Source of the DNA: Phocaeicola salanitronis DSM 18170
GTDB lineage: Bacteria; Bacteroidota; Bacteroidia; Bacteroidales; Bacteroidaceae
Direction of reading: 5' to 3'
DNA length: 64,000 nt
Assembly (NCBI RefSeq): GCF_000190575.1
Contig: NC_015164.1
Span: 806,001-870,000, forward strand
A program made the translations under genes and the position numbers. How positions within the stretch are numbered: the stretch's first letter is position 1; each line of letters opens with the position of its first letter. Shown here piece by piece: positions 52,650 through 61,735 of this stretch. The notes beneath the pieces were generated by a model that worked only from the letters and a program-made list of their open reading frames with translations, was not told the DNA's origin and ran no database searches.

Positions 52650-53483
52650 TTAATCTTCCTCTTTCACATATTGGCTGGCATCCTTATAAATAGCCTCCAC
52701 TTCTTTGATGTACTTGCTTTCGGGATACTCGTTCTTGAACGCATAATATTCATCAATGGCATCACGCATACGTTCCTCTTTCTTTTCGAGCACACTCTCT
52801 TTTGCCATATCGTACTTGGCACGTAAAATCAAGATAGAAAGGTCTTCCCTTCTCTTCGTATAAGGATAATCACGCAGCACGTTTTGGGCAGTTACTACCG
52901 CTGCCAGATAATTGTTACCTGTACTGCTATACGATGTATTTCCTGTATATGACCCCAAATCATAATACAACTTAGCCGACAAATATTCTTTTTCCACCAA
53001 CTTATCCTGCAATTCATAAATCATGTTCTGAGCCAAATCCTTTCTGGAACTGGTCGGAAAATATTCGATGAACATCTGCAATTCATCAATTGCCTTATAC
53101 GTGCTAGTCTGGTCCAAACGAGGTTCAGGCGTATCCAAATACAATGATTTTCCACAAAAGAAACGAGCCAATTCGGTATACGTTCCACGCGGATAAGTGG
53201 TATAATAAACATTAAAATAGTGAGAGGCAGAGATATAGTCACCTTGATTGAAATACGTCATAGCCAGCATGTATGCCGACTCTTCCGCATTACTCGTCCC
53301 CTTCAAGATAGGAATCAGCTCTTCCAACAAGGTAGCAGCCCTGCTATTCTGCCCTTTAGCAAAATATCCTTTCGCCGCCTCATATTTATATTCATAATCC
53401 GTGCTTTTCAGCACCGTATTATACTCACCGCACGAAGAAAGCATCGTCACGGAAAGCATCGATAGAATGATGTACTTTTTCAT
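52650..53483 (-). CDS. bamD: Outer-membrane protein assembly factor BamD
   Basis: 277 residues. Lipoprotein signal with LSSC, Cys18. TPR-like helix pairs cover about 30-270: YKYEAAKGYFAKGQNSRAAT, YISASHYFNVYYTTYPRGTY and CGKSLYLDTPEPRLDQTSTY, the last matching the conserved BamD proline region. BamD is the lipoprotein of the BAM complex that binds unfolded outer-membrane proteins with BamA. First gene of the bamD-rpoZ-DUF4293 unit with a strong promoter. Confidence 0.93.
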   Translation of the reverse strand: MKKYIILSMLSVTMLSSCGEYNTVLKSTDYEYKYEAAKGYFAKGQNSRAATLLEELIPILKGTSNAEESAYMLAMTYFNQGDYISASHYFNVYYTTYPRGTYTELARFFCGKSLYLDTPEPRLDQTSTYKAIDELQMFIEYFPTSSRKDLAQNMIYELQDKLVEKEYLSAKLYYDLGSYTGNTSYSSTGNNYLAAVVTAQNVLRDYPYTKRREDLSILILRAKYDMAKESVLEKKEERMRDAIDEYYAFKNEYPESKYIKEVEAIYKDASQYVKEED

Positions 53484-53502
53484 GTTTATCCATATAGTTG
53501 TG

Positions 53503-53533
53503 CAAAAGTACGGCTTTCCCTTGAATAATGCAA
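53503..53533 (-). promoter_or_regulatory. Promoter of the bamD unit
   Basis: Minus strand TTGC (plus 53530-53533), exactly 19 bases, TACTTTTG (plus 53503-53510). Leader about 15 nt. Confidence 0.7.
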
Positions 53534-53628
53534 TATCTCAATGTTTTTTAATATAAAAATTCTCCTTCCACTTCATTTTGATGAAAAATATTATGTAATT
53601 TTACACACTTTTCTAATCATAGCAAGTT

Positions 53629-55653
53629 ATGAACTTTGAACTCGTATCAGACTATCAGCCGACAGGCGACCAACCGGAAGCTATCGCACAATTGACCGAA
53701 GGAGTGAAAAACGGCGTTCCTGCCCAAACTTTACTGGGAGTTACAGGTTCAGGAAAAACATTCACCATCGCCAATGTCATCAAGAATATCAACAAGCCCA
53801 CACTCATATTAAGCCACAACAAAACACTTGCAGCCCAACTGTATGGTGAATTCAAGAATTTCTTTCCGCATAATGCAGTAGAATATTACGTGTCTTACTA
53901 TGACTATTATCAGCCGGAAGCCTACATCCCTTCCACTGATACGTATATAGAAAAGGATTTGGCCATCAATGGCGAAATAGATAAATTAAGACTGGCTGCT
54001 ACCTCTGCCCTTTTATCAGGAAGAAACGATGTGGTAGTCATTTCATCCATATCCTGTATCTACGGCATGGGGAACCCCGCCGATTTTTACAACAACGTCA
54101 TCGAAATCAAAAAAGGGAAAAAACTGGACCGGAACGTTTTCTTGCGCAAATTGGTAGACAGCCTGTATGTCCGGAATGACCTGGAACTGAACCGAGGCAA
54201 TTTCCGGGTAAAAGGAGACACGGTAGATATATTTCTAGCATATACAGACAGTGCCCTGCGGGTAATGTTTTGGGACGATGAAATTGATGCCATAGAAGAA
54301 ATCGACCCTATTTCGGGACACCGGATAAACGAATATGACGAATACAAGATTTATCCTGCCAATCTGTTCATGACGACCAAGGAAAGCGTGCTTCGCGCCA
54401 TCCATCAAATAGAAGATGATTTAACCAAACAAGTAGCCTGGTTTGAGGAACAAGGGAAAAACTACGAAGCCAAACGGTTGTATGAACGGGTTACATACGA
54501 CATGGAAATGCTTCGCGAATTAGGGCATTGCTCAGGCATTGAGAATTATTCCCGCTATTTTGACGGCAGAGAACCCGGCACACGCCCGTATTGCCTTCTC
54601 GATTTCTTCCCGAAAGATTTCCTGATGGTTATTGACGAAAGCCACGCCAGCGTCCCTCAAATCCGTGCCATGTACGGAGGCGACCGCGCCCGAAAAGAAA
54701 ACTTAATCAAATATGGTTTTCGCTTGCCTGCCGCAATGGACAATCGCCCTTTAAAGTTTGAAGAATTTCAAGAATTGGCAAAACAGATTATTTATGTCAG
54801 TGCCACACCGGACGACTATGAGCTGGAACAAAGCGAAGGCATTGTAGTAGAACAAGTCATACGCCCGACAGGCCTGCTAGACCCAATCATCGAAATACGC
54901 CCAAGCATGAATCAGGTGGACGACTTAATGGAAGAAATCCAGCAACGCATCGAAAGGCAAGAGCGTATATTGGTTACCACTTTAACCAAACGCATGGCAG
55001 AAGAACTGACCGAATACCTGCTTCAGCACGGAATACGCTGTACTTATATCCATAGTGATGTAGAGACACTGGAACGGGTCAAGATTATGGAAGATTTGCG
55101 GCAAGGCATATATGACGTTCTGGTAGGAGTCAACTTGCTTCGTGAAGGACTGGACTTGCCAGAAGTATCACTTGTAGCGATACTGGACGCTGACAAAGAA
55201 GGTTTTCTCCGTTCTCACCGTTCCCTGACTCAGACCGCAGGACGAGCAGCCCGAAACGTAAACGGAAAAGTGATTATGTACGCAGACAGAATAACAGACA
55301 GCATGCAGCAAACCATTGACGAAACAAACCGCAGAAGGGCAAAACAATTGGCTTATAATGAAGCACATGGAATCACGCCCAAACAAATCAAACGGGCATA
55401 CAACAACATTTTGCTCGAACAAACCGAAAGCGAAAGCAGTACGTCCAAACCCAAAGCCTACACAGACGCTCCTGCACAAATGTATGCCGCTGCCGATCCG
55501 ATTGTACAATATATGTCGAAAGAGCAACTTCAAAAAAGCATTAACCGCACCCGTAAATTGATGCAAGAAGCGGCCAAGAAACTGGACTTTATCGAAGCAG
55601 CCCAATACCGGGACGAACTGCTCCGTTTAGAAGACCAATTGAAAGGAAAATAA
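53629..55653 (+). CDS. uvrB: UvrABC system subunit B
   Basis: 674 residues. P-loop GVTGSGKT (37-44), the damage-probing beta-hairpin YYDYYQPEAYIPSTDTYIEK near 92-111, helicase motifs DEIDAIEEIDP and DESHASVPQ, motif V/VI region GVNLLREGLDLPEVSLVAI and QTAGRAARNVNGKVI, and the C-terminal UVR domain (AAKKLDFIEAAQYRDELLRL) that recruits UvrC. It verifies DNA lesions delivered by UvrA during nucleotide excision repair. Monocistronic between divergent bamD and a convergent small gene. Confidence 0.97.
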   Translation: MNFELVSDYQPTGDQPEAIAQLTEGVKNGVPAQTLLGVTGSGKTFTIANVIKNINKPTLILSHNKTLAAQLYGEFKNFFPHNAVEYYVSYYDYYQPEAYIPSTDTYIEKDLAINGEIDKLRLAATSALLSGRNDVVVISSISCIYGMGNPADFYNNVIEIKKGKKLDRNVFLRKLVDSLYVRNDLELNRGNFRVKGDTVDIFLAYTDSALRVMFWDDEIDAIEEIDPISGHRINEYDEYKIYPANLFMTTKESVLRAIHQIEDDLTKQVAWFEEQGKNYEAKRLYERVTYDMEMLRELGHCSGIENYSRYFDGREPGTRPYCLLDFFPKDFLMVIDESHASVPQIRAMYGGDRARKENLIKYGFRLPAAMDNRPLKFEEFQELAKQIIYVSATPDDYELEQSEGIVVEQVIRPTGLLDPIIEIRPSMNQVDDLMEEIQQRIERQERILVTTLTKRMAEELTEYLLQHGIRCTYIHSDVETLERVKIMEDLRQGIYDVLVGVNLLREGLDLPEVSLVAILDADKEGFLRSHRSLTQTAGRAARNVNGKVIMYADRITDSMQQTIDETNRRRAKQLAYNEAHGITPKQIKRAYNNILLEQTESESSTSKPKAYTDAPAQMYAAADPIVQYMSKEQLQKSINRTRKLMQEAAKKLDFIEAAQYRDELLRLEDQLKGK

Positions 55654-55657
55654 AAAA

Positions 55658-55683
55658 AGGCACCTTCTACAAAGAGGGTGCCT
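55658..55683. terminator. Shared hairpin between uvrB and the convergent small gene
   Basis: aggcacc/ggtgcct stem extended to 11 pairs with wobbles, 4-nt loop, preceded by A7 so that the minus strand reads a T run: a good terminator for the small gene and a weaker one for uvrB. Confidence 0.7.
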
Positions 55684-55714
55684 CCTGTTTAATCATTATT
55701 ATCGCGTGAACGGA

Positions 55715-56077
55715 TTACTTTTCAACATTAATGCCTTTGTTATTCAAAGTCAACGCCATCAGACGTACATATTTAGCGTATTGCTTTTCATCCAGCGTTT
55801 CCTTCATTAATTTCAAATTTCCATAAACAGCATTACGCACTTTCTGATCTGCATTTTTGGTAGAGCGGTTAGCCGTTTTCATTTGTTCTTGGAAATAATC
55901 ACAAATATCTGCAACTTCTTCCTTCTGAGTTACAGTAAGTTTCAAATACTTACTCAGTTTAGCCTTGTTAATAGATCCATCCCATTTAGCAACAGTCGTT
56001 GAATCGTTTACACCGTTAGCCAAAACAGATGCAGAAAATGCTAAAGCAGCTACTAATGTTAATCCAAACTTTTTCAT
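55715..56077 (-). CDS. Small secreted helical protein, unknown function
   Basis: 120 residues. Clear signal peptide about 1-20 (KKFGLTLVAALAFSASVLAN). The mature part is charged and helical: LSKYLKLTVTQKEEVADICD, then VYGNLKLMKETLDEKQYAKY, ending MALTLNNKGINVEK. The LTVTQKEE and TLDEKQYAKY segments recall LTxxQ-type periplasmic proteins such as Spy/CpxP, but the match is weak. Probably periplasmic. A -7 box (TATCTTTG, plus 56184-56191) sits about 107 bp upstream, giving a long leader. Confidence 0.75.
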   Translation of the reverse strand: MKKFGLTLVAALAFSASVLANGVNDSTTVAKWDGSINKAKLSKYLKLTVTQKEEVADICDYFQEQMKTANRSTKNADQKVRNAVYGNLKLMKETLDEKQYAKYVRLMALTLNNKGINVEK

Positions 56078-56183
56078 AATACCTAAATTTTAAATGTTAC
56101 CTAAAAACTTGTTACCTTAAAAATAAAATGTTATCCCTTTAATCTAGTTTAGTTTAGCTCGAGCTTTTATCTTTTTACCGATG

Positions 56184-56191
56184 CAAAGATA
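56184..56191 (-). promoter_or_regulatory. -7 box of the small secreted protein gene
   Basis: TATCTTTG on the minus strand; no good -33 box. The next about 500 bp (56192-56700) show no gene. Confidence 0.5.
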
Positions 56192-56733
56192 AGAACATGT
56201 TGCATAACATAAAAACATTTCCAAAGAAAAATTCACACGATGGTATCATTTATTGATTTAAATCAATAGAAAGATAGCAAAATGCACTGTTTTGAAACGA
56301 CATTGTAACATGCGGAGCAAAATGCAAGAACAAGCAAAAACTATTTGAAAGCAAATAAGCTTTCTGCATTGAAGAAAGAATTCTTTTCATAATAAAGTAG
56401 CATAAGCAAAGATGCTTGTCCAATGAACCAAGGATACTTGAGAATTTATCATCGGATACTCTGCCGTTTATCCAAGATAAAAGTATAAGCGTTCTATACC
56501 TGAAAGAATAAATGCATTGGAATGAAAAACAACCTTATGTCCATGTGGAACAAAATCATGCTCCGCAAAAAGGTACGTCATCTATTTCCCTTAGAAATTG
56601 CCTTAGAAATTTCGTAAGCATTCGAACAGATGCTTACTGACTACCGACTTTCCAGATAGAATCATGGCAAGACGCAGCCGGTTACGGAGGCTTGCGAATA
56701 TAGGTGCGGCGGCAAACGCATATAGGTTCATCC

Positions 56734-56800
56734 GCTGCAAGATTAATAATCCTCAGGCTGCAAGATTATTAATCTTACAAGCGGAAGATTATTAATCTTA
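56734..56800. repeat. Three tandem units ending in an aagattattaatctt palindrome
   Basis: gctgcaagattaataatcct (56734), gctgcaagattattaatctt (56757) and gcggaagattattaatctta (56781), period 23-24 bp. Units two and three contain the exact palindrome aagattattaatctt. It lies in the 1,125-bp gap 56078-57202. Confidence 0.7.
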
Positions 56801-56967
56801 CACTAGACGAAGTTATCTGTGTAGAGAGAAGAAGATAATAACAACAACCTTTTAACTAATCTGCGTATGATAATGTACCGTTTAGTAATGTGCGGTGAAC
56901 GGAACGGAGACAGCATACTGGAGCTGTGACATCAACAAAATGCACAAAATCCATGCCGCACATAGTA

Positions 56968-56975
56968 TATCTTTG
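56968..56975 (+). promoter_or_regulatory. -7 box of the 57052 transcription unit
   Basis: TATCTTTG, perfect TAnnTTTG; no clear -33 box. Predicted start near 56983. Confidence 0.5.
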
Positions 56976-57051
56976 TGGCTAGTTTGTTTTTACGAGGACA
57001 TAAAACAAGCTACAAGCTAACGGATTATTAACCTAATTAAAAAGCAAAACT

Positions 57052-57114
57052 ATGAGTGCACTTTATGGCTATACACTTCCCACTATCGGGCGTGTTGCGA
57101 TGCGCACCGGTTAG
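57052..57114 (+). CDS. Candidate 20-residue small protein or leader peptide
   Basis: ATG at 57052 reads MSALYGYTLPTIGRVAMRTG and stops at 57112. It follows a perfect -7 box by about 77 nt, with an A-rich run (aattaaaaagcaaaac) before the ATG, and precedes a strong terminator by 27 bp. The whole unit would be a transcript of about 195 nt. It may be a small protein, or the RNA may be the product. I do not recognise it. It is convergent with nqrF. Confidence 0.4.
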   Translation: MSALYGYTLPTIGRVAMRTG

Positions 57115-57141
57115 AGAATGTCGCACTGGACCGAACTACGA

Positions 57142-57179
57142 AAAAAGGAGAACCGGCAAATACGCCCATTCTCCTTTTT
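57142..57179. terminator. Bidirectional terminator between the small unit and nqrF
   Basis: Perfect 11-bp arms 57142-57152 (aaaaaggagaa) and 57169-57179 with T runs on both strands, 16-nt loop; it ends the small plus-strand unit and the nqr operon. Confidence 0.85.
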
Positions 57180-57202
57180 CCCTATTGATAAAAATACAAT
57201 GA

Positions 57203-58471
57203 TTATCCTCCGAAGTTATCATACATGATTGAACTGGATTCCACTCCTAAACTGTCCAACATTTTCACAACAGCATTCGACATCGGACCCGGACCGCACA
57301 TATAGTACTCTATGTCTTCGGGTGCCTCGTGATTCTTCAAGTAAGTTTCATACATCACCTGATGCACGAAGCCCGGAGTATATTTCACGCCTGCGGCATC
57401 GGCAGCAGGGTCAGGACGGTCAAGCGCCAAATGGAAATGGAAGTTCGAGAAATCTTTTTCCAATTGCAGGAAATCTTGCAAATAGAACACTTCATTCAAT
57501 GCACGGGCGCCATAGAAATAATGCATTTCACGGTCGCGTGTGTTCAGTGTGCGGGTCATGTGCATAATTTGTGCACGCAACGGAGCCATACCGGCACCAC
57601 CTCCTACCCAAATCATTTCTTTCTTCGAATCGAATATCGGGTGGAAATCACCGTAAGGACCGCTCATCAGCACCTTGTCACCCGGCTTCAGCGTGAAGAT
57701 GTAAGAAGATGCGATACCCGGATTCACGTCCATAAAACCACTGCGGTCGGGTTTGAACGGAGGCGTGGCAATACGGACCGTCAACATGAACACATCACCC
57801 TCTGCCGGATAGTTCGCCATTGAATAAGCACGGATAGTCGGCTCAGGGTTGACGCACTTCAACGAGAACATATTGAACTTCTTCCATGCTGGCAAATATT
57901 CATCACCAATCAATGACTTGTCAATATCCTTGTCGTAATCCATCGTAAATGTCGGAATCTTAATCTGTGCATACGAACCGGGGATGAAGTCCATGTGCGC
58001 GCCGGCAGGCAATTGCACCTTGAATTCCTTGATGAACGTTGCCACATTCTTGTTCGAAATAACGGTACATTCGTATTCCTTCACACCCAAGACCGATTCA
58101 GGCACTTTGATAGCCATATCGCCTTTCACTTTCACCTGACATCCCAAACGCCAATGGTCTTTCTGCTGCTTACGGCTGAAATGCCCTACTTCCGAAGGAA
58201 GGATTTCTCCCCCACCTTCCAAAACCTGGCACTTGCATTGCCCGCAAGACCCTTTCCCGCCACAAGCCGATGACAAGAATATATTGTTTACAGCCAAGGT
58301 GTTCAGCAATGTCGAACCAGACTCCACTTCCAACTGGTTTTCTCCGTTAATGGTCAGTTTTACCTTACCCGAAGTTACCAAGAACTTTTTCGCCACCAAC
58401 AAAATGATGACCAACACCAGAATAGTCACCAGGAATACTCCAATGCTTGCTAATATAAAATTCATGTCCAT
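57203..58471 (-). CDS. nqrF: Na+-translocating NADH:quinone reductase subunit F
   Basis: 422 residues. One N-terminal helix (about 5-28), a [2Fe-2S] ferredoxin domain with Cys70, Cys76, Cys79 and Cys111, then an FAD domain (RAYSMANYPAEG) and an NADH domain ending MCGPGPMSNAVVKMLDSLGV. It takes electrons from NADH and feeds them to the membrane subunits. Last gene of the operon nqrA-B-C-D-E-F; a bidirectional terminator follows the stop. Confidence 0.97.
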   Translation of the reverse strand: MDMNFILASIGVFLVTILVLVIILLVAKKFLVTSGKVKLTINGENQLEVESGSTLLNTLAVNNIFLSSACGGKGSCGQCKCQVLEGGGEILPSEVGHFSRKQQKDHWRLGCQVKVKGDMAIKVPESVLGVKEYECTVISNKNVATFIKEFKVQLPAGAHMDFIPGSYAQIKIPTFTMDYDKDIDKSLIGDEYLPAWKKFNMFSLKCVNPEPTIRAYSMANYPAEGDVFMLTVRIATPPFKPDRSGFMDVNPGIASSYIFTLKPGDKVLMSGPYGDFHPIFDSKKEMIWVGGGAGMAPLRAQIMHMTRTLNTRDREMHYFYGARALNEVFYLQDFLQLEKDFSNFHFHLALDRPDPAADAAGVKYTPGFVHQVMYETYLKNHEAPEDIEYYMCGPGPMSNAVVKMLDSLGVESSSIMYDNFGG

Positions 58472-58490
58472 TGTCTTATTCCTTTCCTTA

Positions 58491-59114
58491 TTAGATGTTC
58501 AAACCTGAGAAACACATAAATGCCATAGCCATCAAGCCTACTGTAATGAAAGTTATGCCCAAGCCCTTCAACGGGGCAGGCACATTGGAGTAAGCCATCT
58601 TCTCACGAATGGCAGCCAGACCCACAATAGCCAGCAGCCAGCCTATACCCGACCCCAAGGCGTATGAAACAGAGTCCCATACATTGCCGATAAATTTCGG
58701 GTCAGACTCTCCCAAGCCAATGCGTTGCTGCATAAACAAAGACGCACCCATAATCGCACAATTCACGGCAATCAAAGGCAAGAAAATACCCAATGAAGCA
58801 TACAATGAAGGGCTGAAACGCTCTACAACCATTTCTACCAACTGGGTGATGGCAGCAATAACGGCAATAAAGAGGATGAAGCTCAAAAAACTTAAATCAA
58901 TGCCCAAGATACCGTCTGCCGCAAGCACTTTGGTCTGAAGCAGATAGTTGACCGGTAAAGTCACAACCAATACGAACGTAACGGCAATACCTAACCCGAG
59001 GGCAGTTTTTACATTCTTCGACACAGCCAGATACGAACACATACCCAGGAAGAATGCAAAAATCATATTGTCCACAAAGATTGAACGGACCAATAAACTT
59101 ATAAAATGTTCCAT
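58491..59114 (-). CDS. nqrE: Na+-translocating NADH:quinone reductase subunit E
   Basis: 207 residues from [20 protein letters not shown]; an ATG two codons upstream is possible. Six membrane helices; [20 protein letters not shown] and [20 protein letters not shown] are family blocks, each with a cysteine of the type that holds the intramembrane iron site with NqrD. Part of the Na+ path. 19-bp gap to nqrF. Confidence 0.96.
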   Translation of the reverse strand: MEHFISLLVRSIFVDNMIFAFFLGMCSYLAVSKNVKTALGLGIAVTFVLVVTLPVNYLLQTKVLAADGILGIDLSFLSFILFIAVIAAITQLVEMVVERFSPSLYASLGIFLPLIAVNCAIMGASLFMQQRIGLGESDPKFIGNVWDSVSYALGSGIGWLLAIVGLAAIREKMAYSNVPAPLKGLGITFITVGLMAMAFMCFSGLNI

Positions 59115-59132
59115 AATCATTACCTTTCCTTA

Positions 59133-59771
59133 TTATTCCTTTTCTTGTAATTCGGGATGTTTCGCACGCTGGTACCATATCAGGCAAGCCACGATAATCA
59201 ATGCCATAGGCGGCATCAACATCAAGCCGTTGTTCACATATCCCGCCTCCTTAATGGCATCGTAATTCAATATATTGTAGCCTAACAATGTACCTGAGCC
59301 CAAAAGTTCACGGATAAACGCCACGATAATCAAAATCTTGGCATAGCCTAAGCCATTGCCCAGACCGTCCAGACAAGATTCCCACGGACCGTTTGCCATC
59401 GCAAACGCTTCAAGACGTCCCATCAAGATACAATTCGTAATAATCAGACCTACGTAAACGGATAATTGCACACTGACATCGTATGCAAATGCCTTCAACA
59501 CTTCGCTTACGATTGTCACCAAAGCGGCAACCACTACCAGCTGGACGATGATACGGATACGGTTCGGAATCGTTTTGCGAATCAATGAAATGACAACGTT
59601 GGAAAATGCCGTAATAATCGTCACGGAAAGACCCATTACGATAGCCGGTTCCAACTTAGAGGTTACGGCGAGTGCAGAACAGATACCCAATACCTGAACC
59701 GTTACCGGGTTGTTCATGCTTATCGGAGTAGAAAATACCTCTTTATTCTTAGCTGAAAATAAACTTCCCAT
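59133..59771 (-). CDS. nqrD: Na+-translocating NADH:quinone reductase subunit D
   Basis: 212 residues, six helices, paralogous to NqrE. PVTVQVLGICSALAVTSKLE and GLIITNCILMGRLEAFAMAN hold the conserved cysteines. It forms the inverted-repeat pair with NqrE around the Fe centre. 18-bp gap to nqrE. Confidence 0.96.
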   Translation of the reverse strand: MGSLFSAKNKEVFSTPISMNNPVTVQVLGICSALAVTSKLEPAIVMGLSVTIITAFSNVVISLIRKTIPNRIRIIVQLVVVAALVTIVSEVLKAFAYDVSVQLSVYVGLIITNCILMGRLEAFAMANGPWESCLDGLGNGLGYAKILIIVAFIRELLGSGTLLGYNILNYDAIKEAGYVNNGLMLMPPMALIIVACLIWYQRAKHPELQEKE

Positions 59772-59785
59772 GATATTCGTCCTCC

Positions 59786-60463
59786 TTATTTAGTAGTTAA
59801 AAAATTGGTATAATGACCCATGCAGCTCTTTAACATCTGGCCTACCGCTACCGAAGTGATTGTACCGCCTGAGATTCCATCCACCTGGAACTCCGGCTTC
59901 TCCACCTTCCCGTTCTTCACGACATCCAGACCAACCACAGAACCATCCATGACTTTCTTGTCTTTAAACTCGTTTTGGAAATGCTCGGTAGCGATTTCCG
60001 CACCCAAGCCCGGAGTCTCCGAAGCATGAGAGAAATAAGTGCCATACACGGTATTCTTGTCTTCGTTCAGCGCCACATATCCCCAGATGGCCCCCCAAAG
60101 GCCGGCACCGTAAACAGGAATAACATACTTTGTTTCCCCGTCCACTTCACAGACAAAGAGATGAGCTTCTCCTTTTTCTTTATATGCTTTCTCATATCCG
60201 GTGACAAAAGCGCCTTCATACGGTTTCAGCGAACCGTCTTCAGCCACCAGCATATCTTCCTTCACCACCTCGGCAAACTTGGCTTCGGGATTCTGCACAT
60301 CGCGAATGCCCAGTGAAGAAAGAATCTGTTTCTTCGTATCCAGCTCAACGTTCTTTCCTTGCAGTTCGCGCAAAGAAGAGTTGACGAAAGCCAGCAAAAA
60401 CGCTACGATAATAACCAATACCGAAGCATAAATGATCGTATAAGAATTGCTATTCGTATTCAT
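59786..60463 (-). CDS. nqrC: Na+-translocating NADH:quinone reductase subunit C
   Basis: 225 residues. One N-terminal helix (about 9-27) and a periplasmic FMN-binding domain. The flavinylation motif is DGISGGTITS, with Thr201 expected to carry covalent FMN added by ApbE (not in the window). Glycine replaces the more usual alanine of SGAT. GLGAEIATEHFQNEF is another family block. 14-bp gap to nqrD. Confidence 0.96.
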   Translation of the reverse strand: MNTNSNSYTIIYASVLVIIVAFLLAFVNSSLRELQGKNVELDTKKQILSSLGIRDVQNPEAKFAEVVKEDMLVAEDGSLKPYEGAFVTGYEKAYKEKGEAHLFVCEVDGETKYVIPVYGAGLWGAIWGYVALNEDKNTVYGTYFSHASETPGLGAEIATEHFQNEFKDKKVMDGSVVGLDVVKNGKVEKPEFQVDGISGGTITSVAVGQMLKSCMGHYTNFLTTK

Positions 60464-60475
60464 TGTATATTCGGT

Positions 60476-61639
60476 TTAATTGTTAGACATAGCACGTTTC
60501 GCACGACGCGAAATATTATTCTGTACCACTACATAGTCAATCAGCGGTGCAAAGATATTCATCAGCAGGATTGCCAGCATCATGCCCTCCGGATAGCCCG
60601 GATTCAATACACGGATAATGATTGCCATCGCGCCAATCAGGAATCCGTAAACAAACTTGCCGTTCTCCGTACGGGAAGAAGTGACCGGGTCGGTCGCCAT
60701 AAATACAGCGCCGAAACAGAAACCGCCCAAGCACAAATGTTCGTACCAAGGCATGTGGGCAACTGCCGTATCCGGTCCCCATTGATTGAACACCCAACCC
60801 ATAACGGCACCGCCGACAAATACAGACAACATCGTTTTCCAACTTGCCACGCCCGACCATAATAGGATAACGGCACCGATAGCAATGGCAATTACGCTCG
60901 TCTCGCCGATAGAGCCCGGAATCAGACCGGTCACCATATCCCACGAGAAAGCAGGGCACTCGGCAACCTTAGCCACGCCTAACGGAGTAGCGGCGGTCAA
61001 GCCATCTACCGTCTTGCCCAATCCGAAAATGCTATCGCCCGAAACCCATACGGTATCGCCCGACATTTTGGTAGGATAAGCAAAGAACAGAAATGCGCGG
61101 GTAATCAACGCCGGATTGAAGATATTCATACCTGTCCCGCCAAACACTTCCTTACAGAAGATTACCGAAAACGCCGTGGCTACGGCAAGCATCCACAACG
61201 GACAATCTACCGGAACAATCATCGGTATCAACATACCCGTTACCAGAAAACCTTCCTGAATCTCTTCTTTCTTCCATTGGGCAACAATGAACTCAATGCC
61301 CAGACCTACGACATACGAAACAATGATTTTAGGCAACACGGCAAGGAAACCATATCCGAACAATTCTATAAAGCTGCCTTCCACGCCTGCCGCATGATAA
61401 TGCTGGTAACCCACATTATACATACCGAACAACAAAGCCGGCATCAAAGCAATGACCACGAACGACATGATACGTTTGCTATCTATCGCATCGTGGATGT
61501 GAGTACCTGTTTTCGAAGTGGCATTCGGCACGAACAAGAATGTTTCGAAGCCATCGAACACCGAACGAAAAGCATGGTATTTGCCTCCCTCCTCAAAGTT
61601 CGGCTTTATCTTATCGAGATAATTTCTTAATGCTTTCAT
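60476..61639 (-). CDS. nqrB: Na+-translocating NADH:quinone reductase subunit B
   Basis: 387 residues, ten-helix membrane subunit carrying riboflavin and covalent FMN. The flavinylation site is DGLTAATPLG with Thr217. EVFGGTGMNIFNPALITRAF and YPEGMMLAILLMNIFAPLID are family blocks. It is the main Na+ gate with NqrD and E. The 96-bp spacer to nqrA carries gttaacaagg-type repeats (61657-61725). Confidence 0.96.
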   Translation of the reverse strand: MKALRNYLDKIKPNFEEGGKYHAFRSVFDGFETFLFVPNATSKTGTHIHDAIDSKRIMSFVVIALMPALLFGMYNVGYQHYHAAGVEGSFIELFGYGFLAVLPKIIVSYVVGLGIEFIVAQWKKEEIQEGFLVTGMLIPMIVPVDCPLWMLAVATAFSVIFCKEVFGGTGMNIFNPALITRAFLFFAYPTKMSGDTVWVSGDSIFGLGKTVDGLTAATPLGVAKVAECPAFSWDMVTGLIPGSIGETSVIAIAIGAVILLWSGVASWKTMLSVFVGGAVMGWVFNQWGPDTAVAHMPWYEHLCLGGFCFGAVFMATDPVTSSRTENGKFVYGFLIGAMAIIIRVLNPGYPEGMMLAILLMNIFAPLIDYVVVQNNISRRAKRAMSNN

Positions 61640-61735
61640 TTAATTATTATTTTTAGTTGACAAGGCATCAGTTAACAAGGTTTTTAAAGCCTCGTACACT
61701 TGTTAACCTATCCCCTTGTTACCTTATTATTTATA

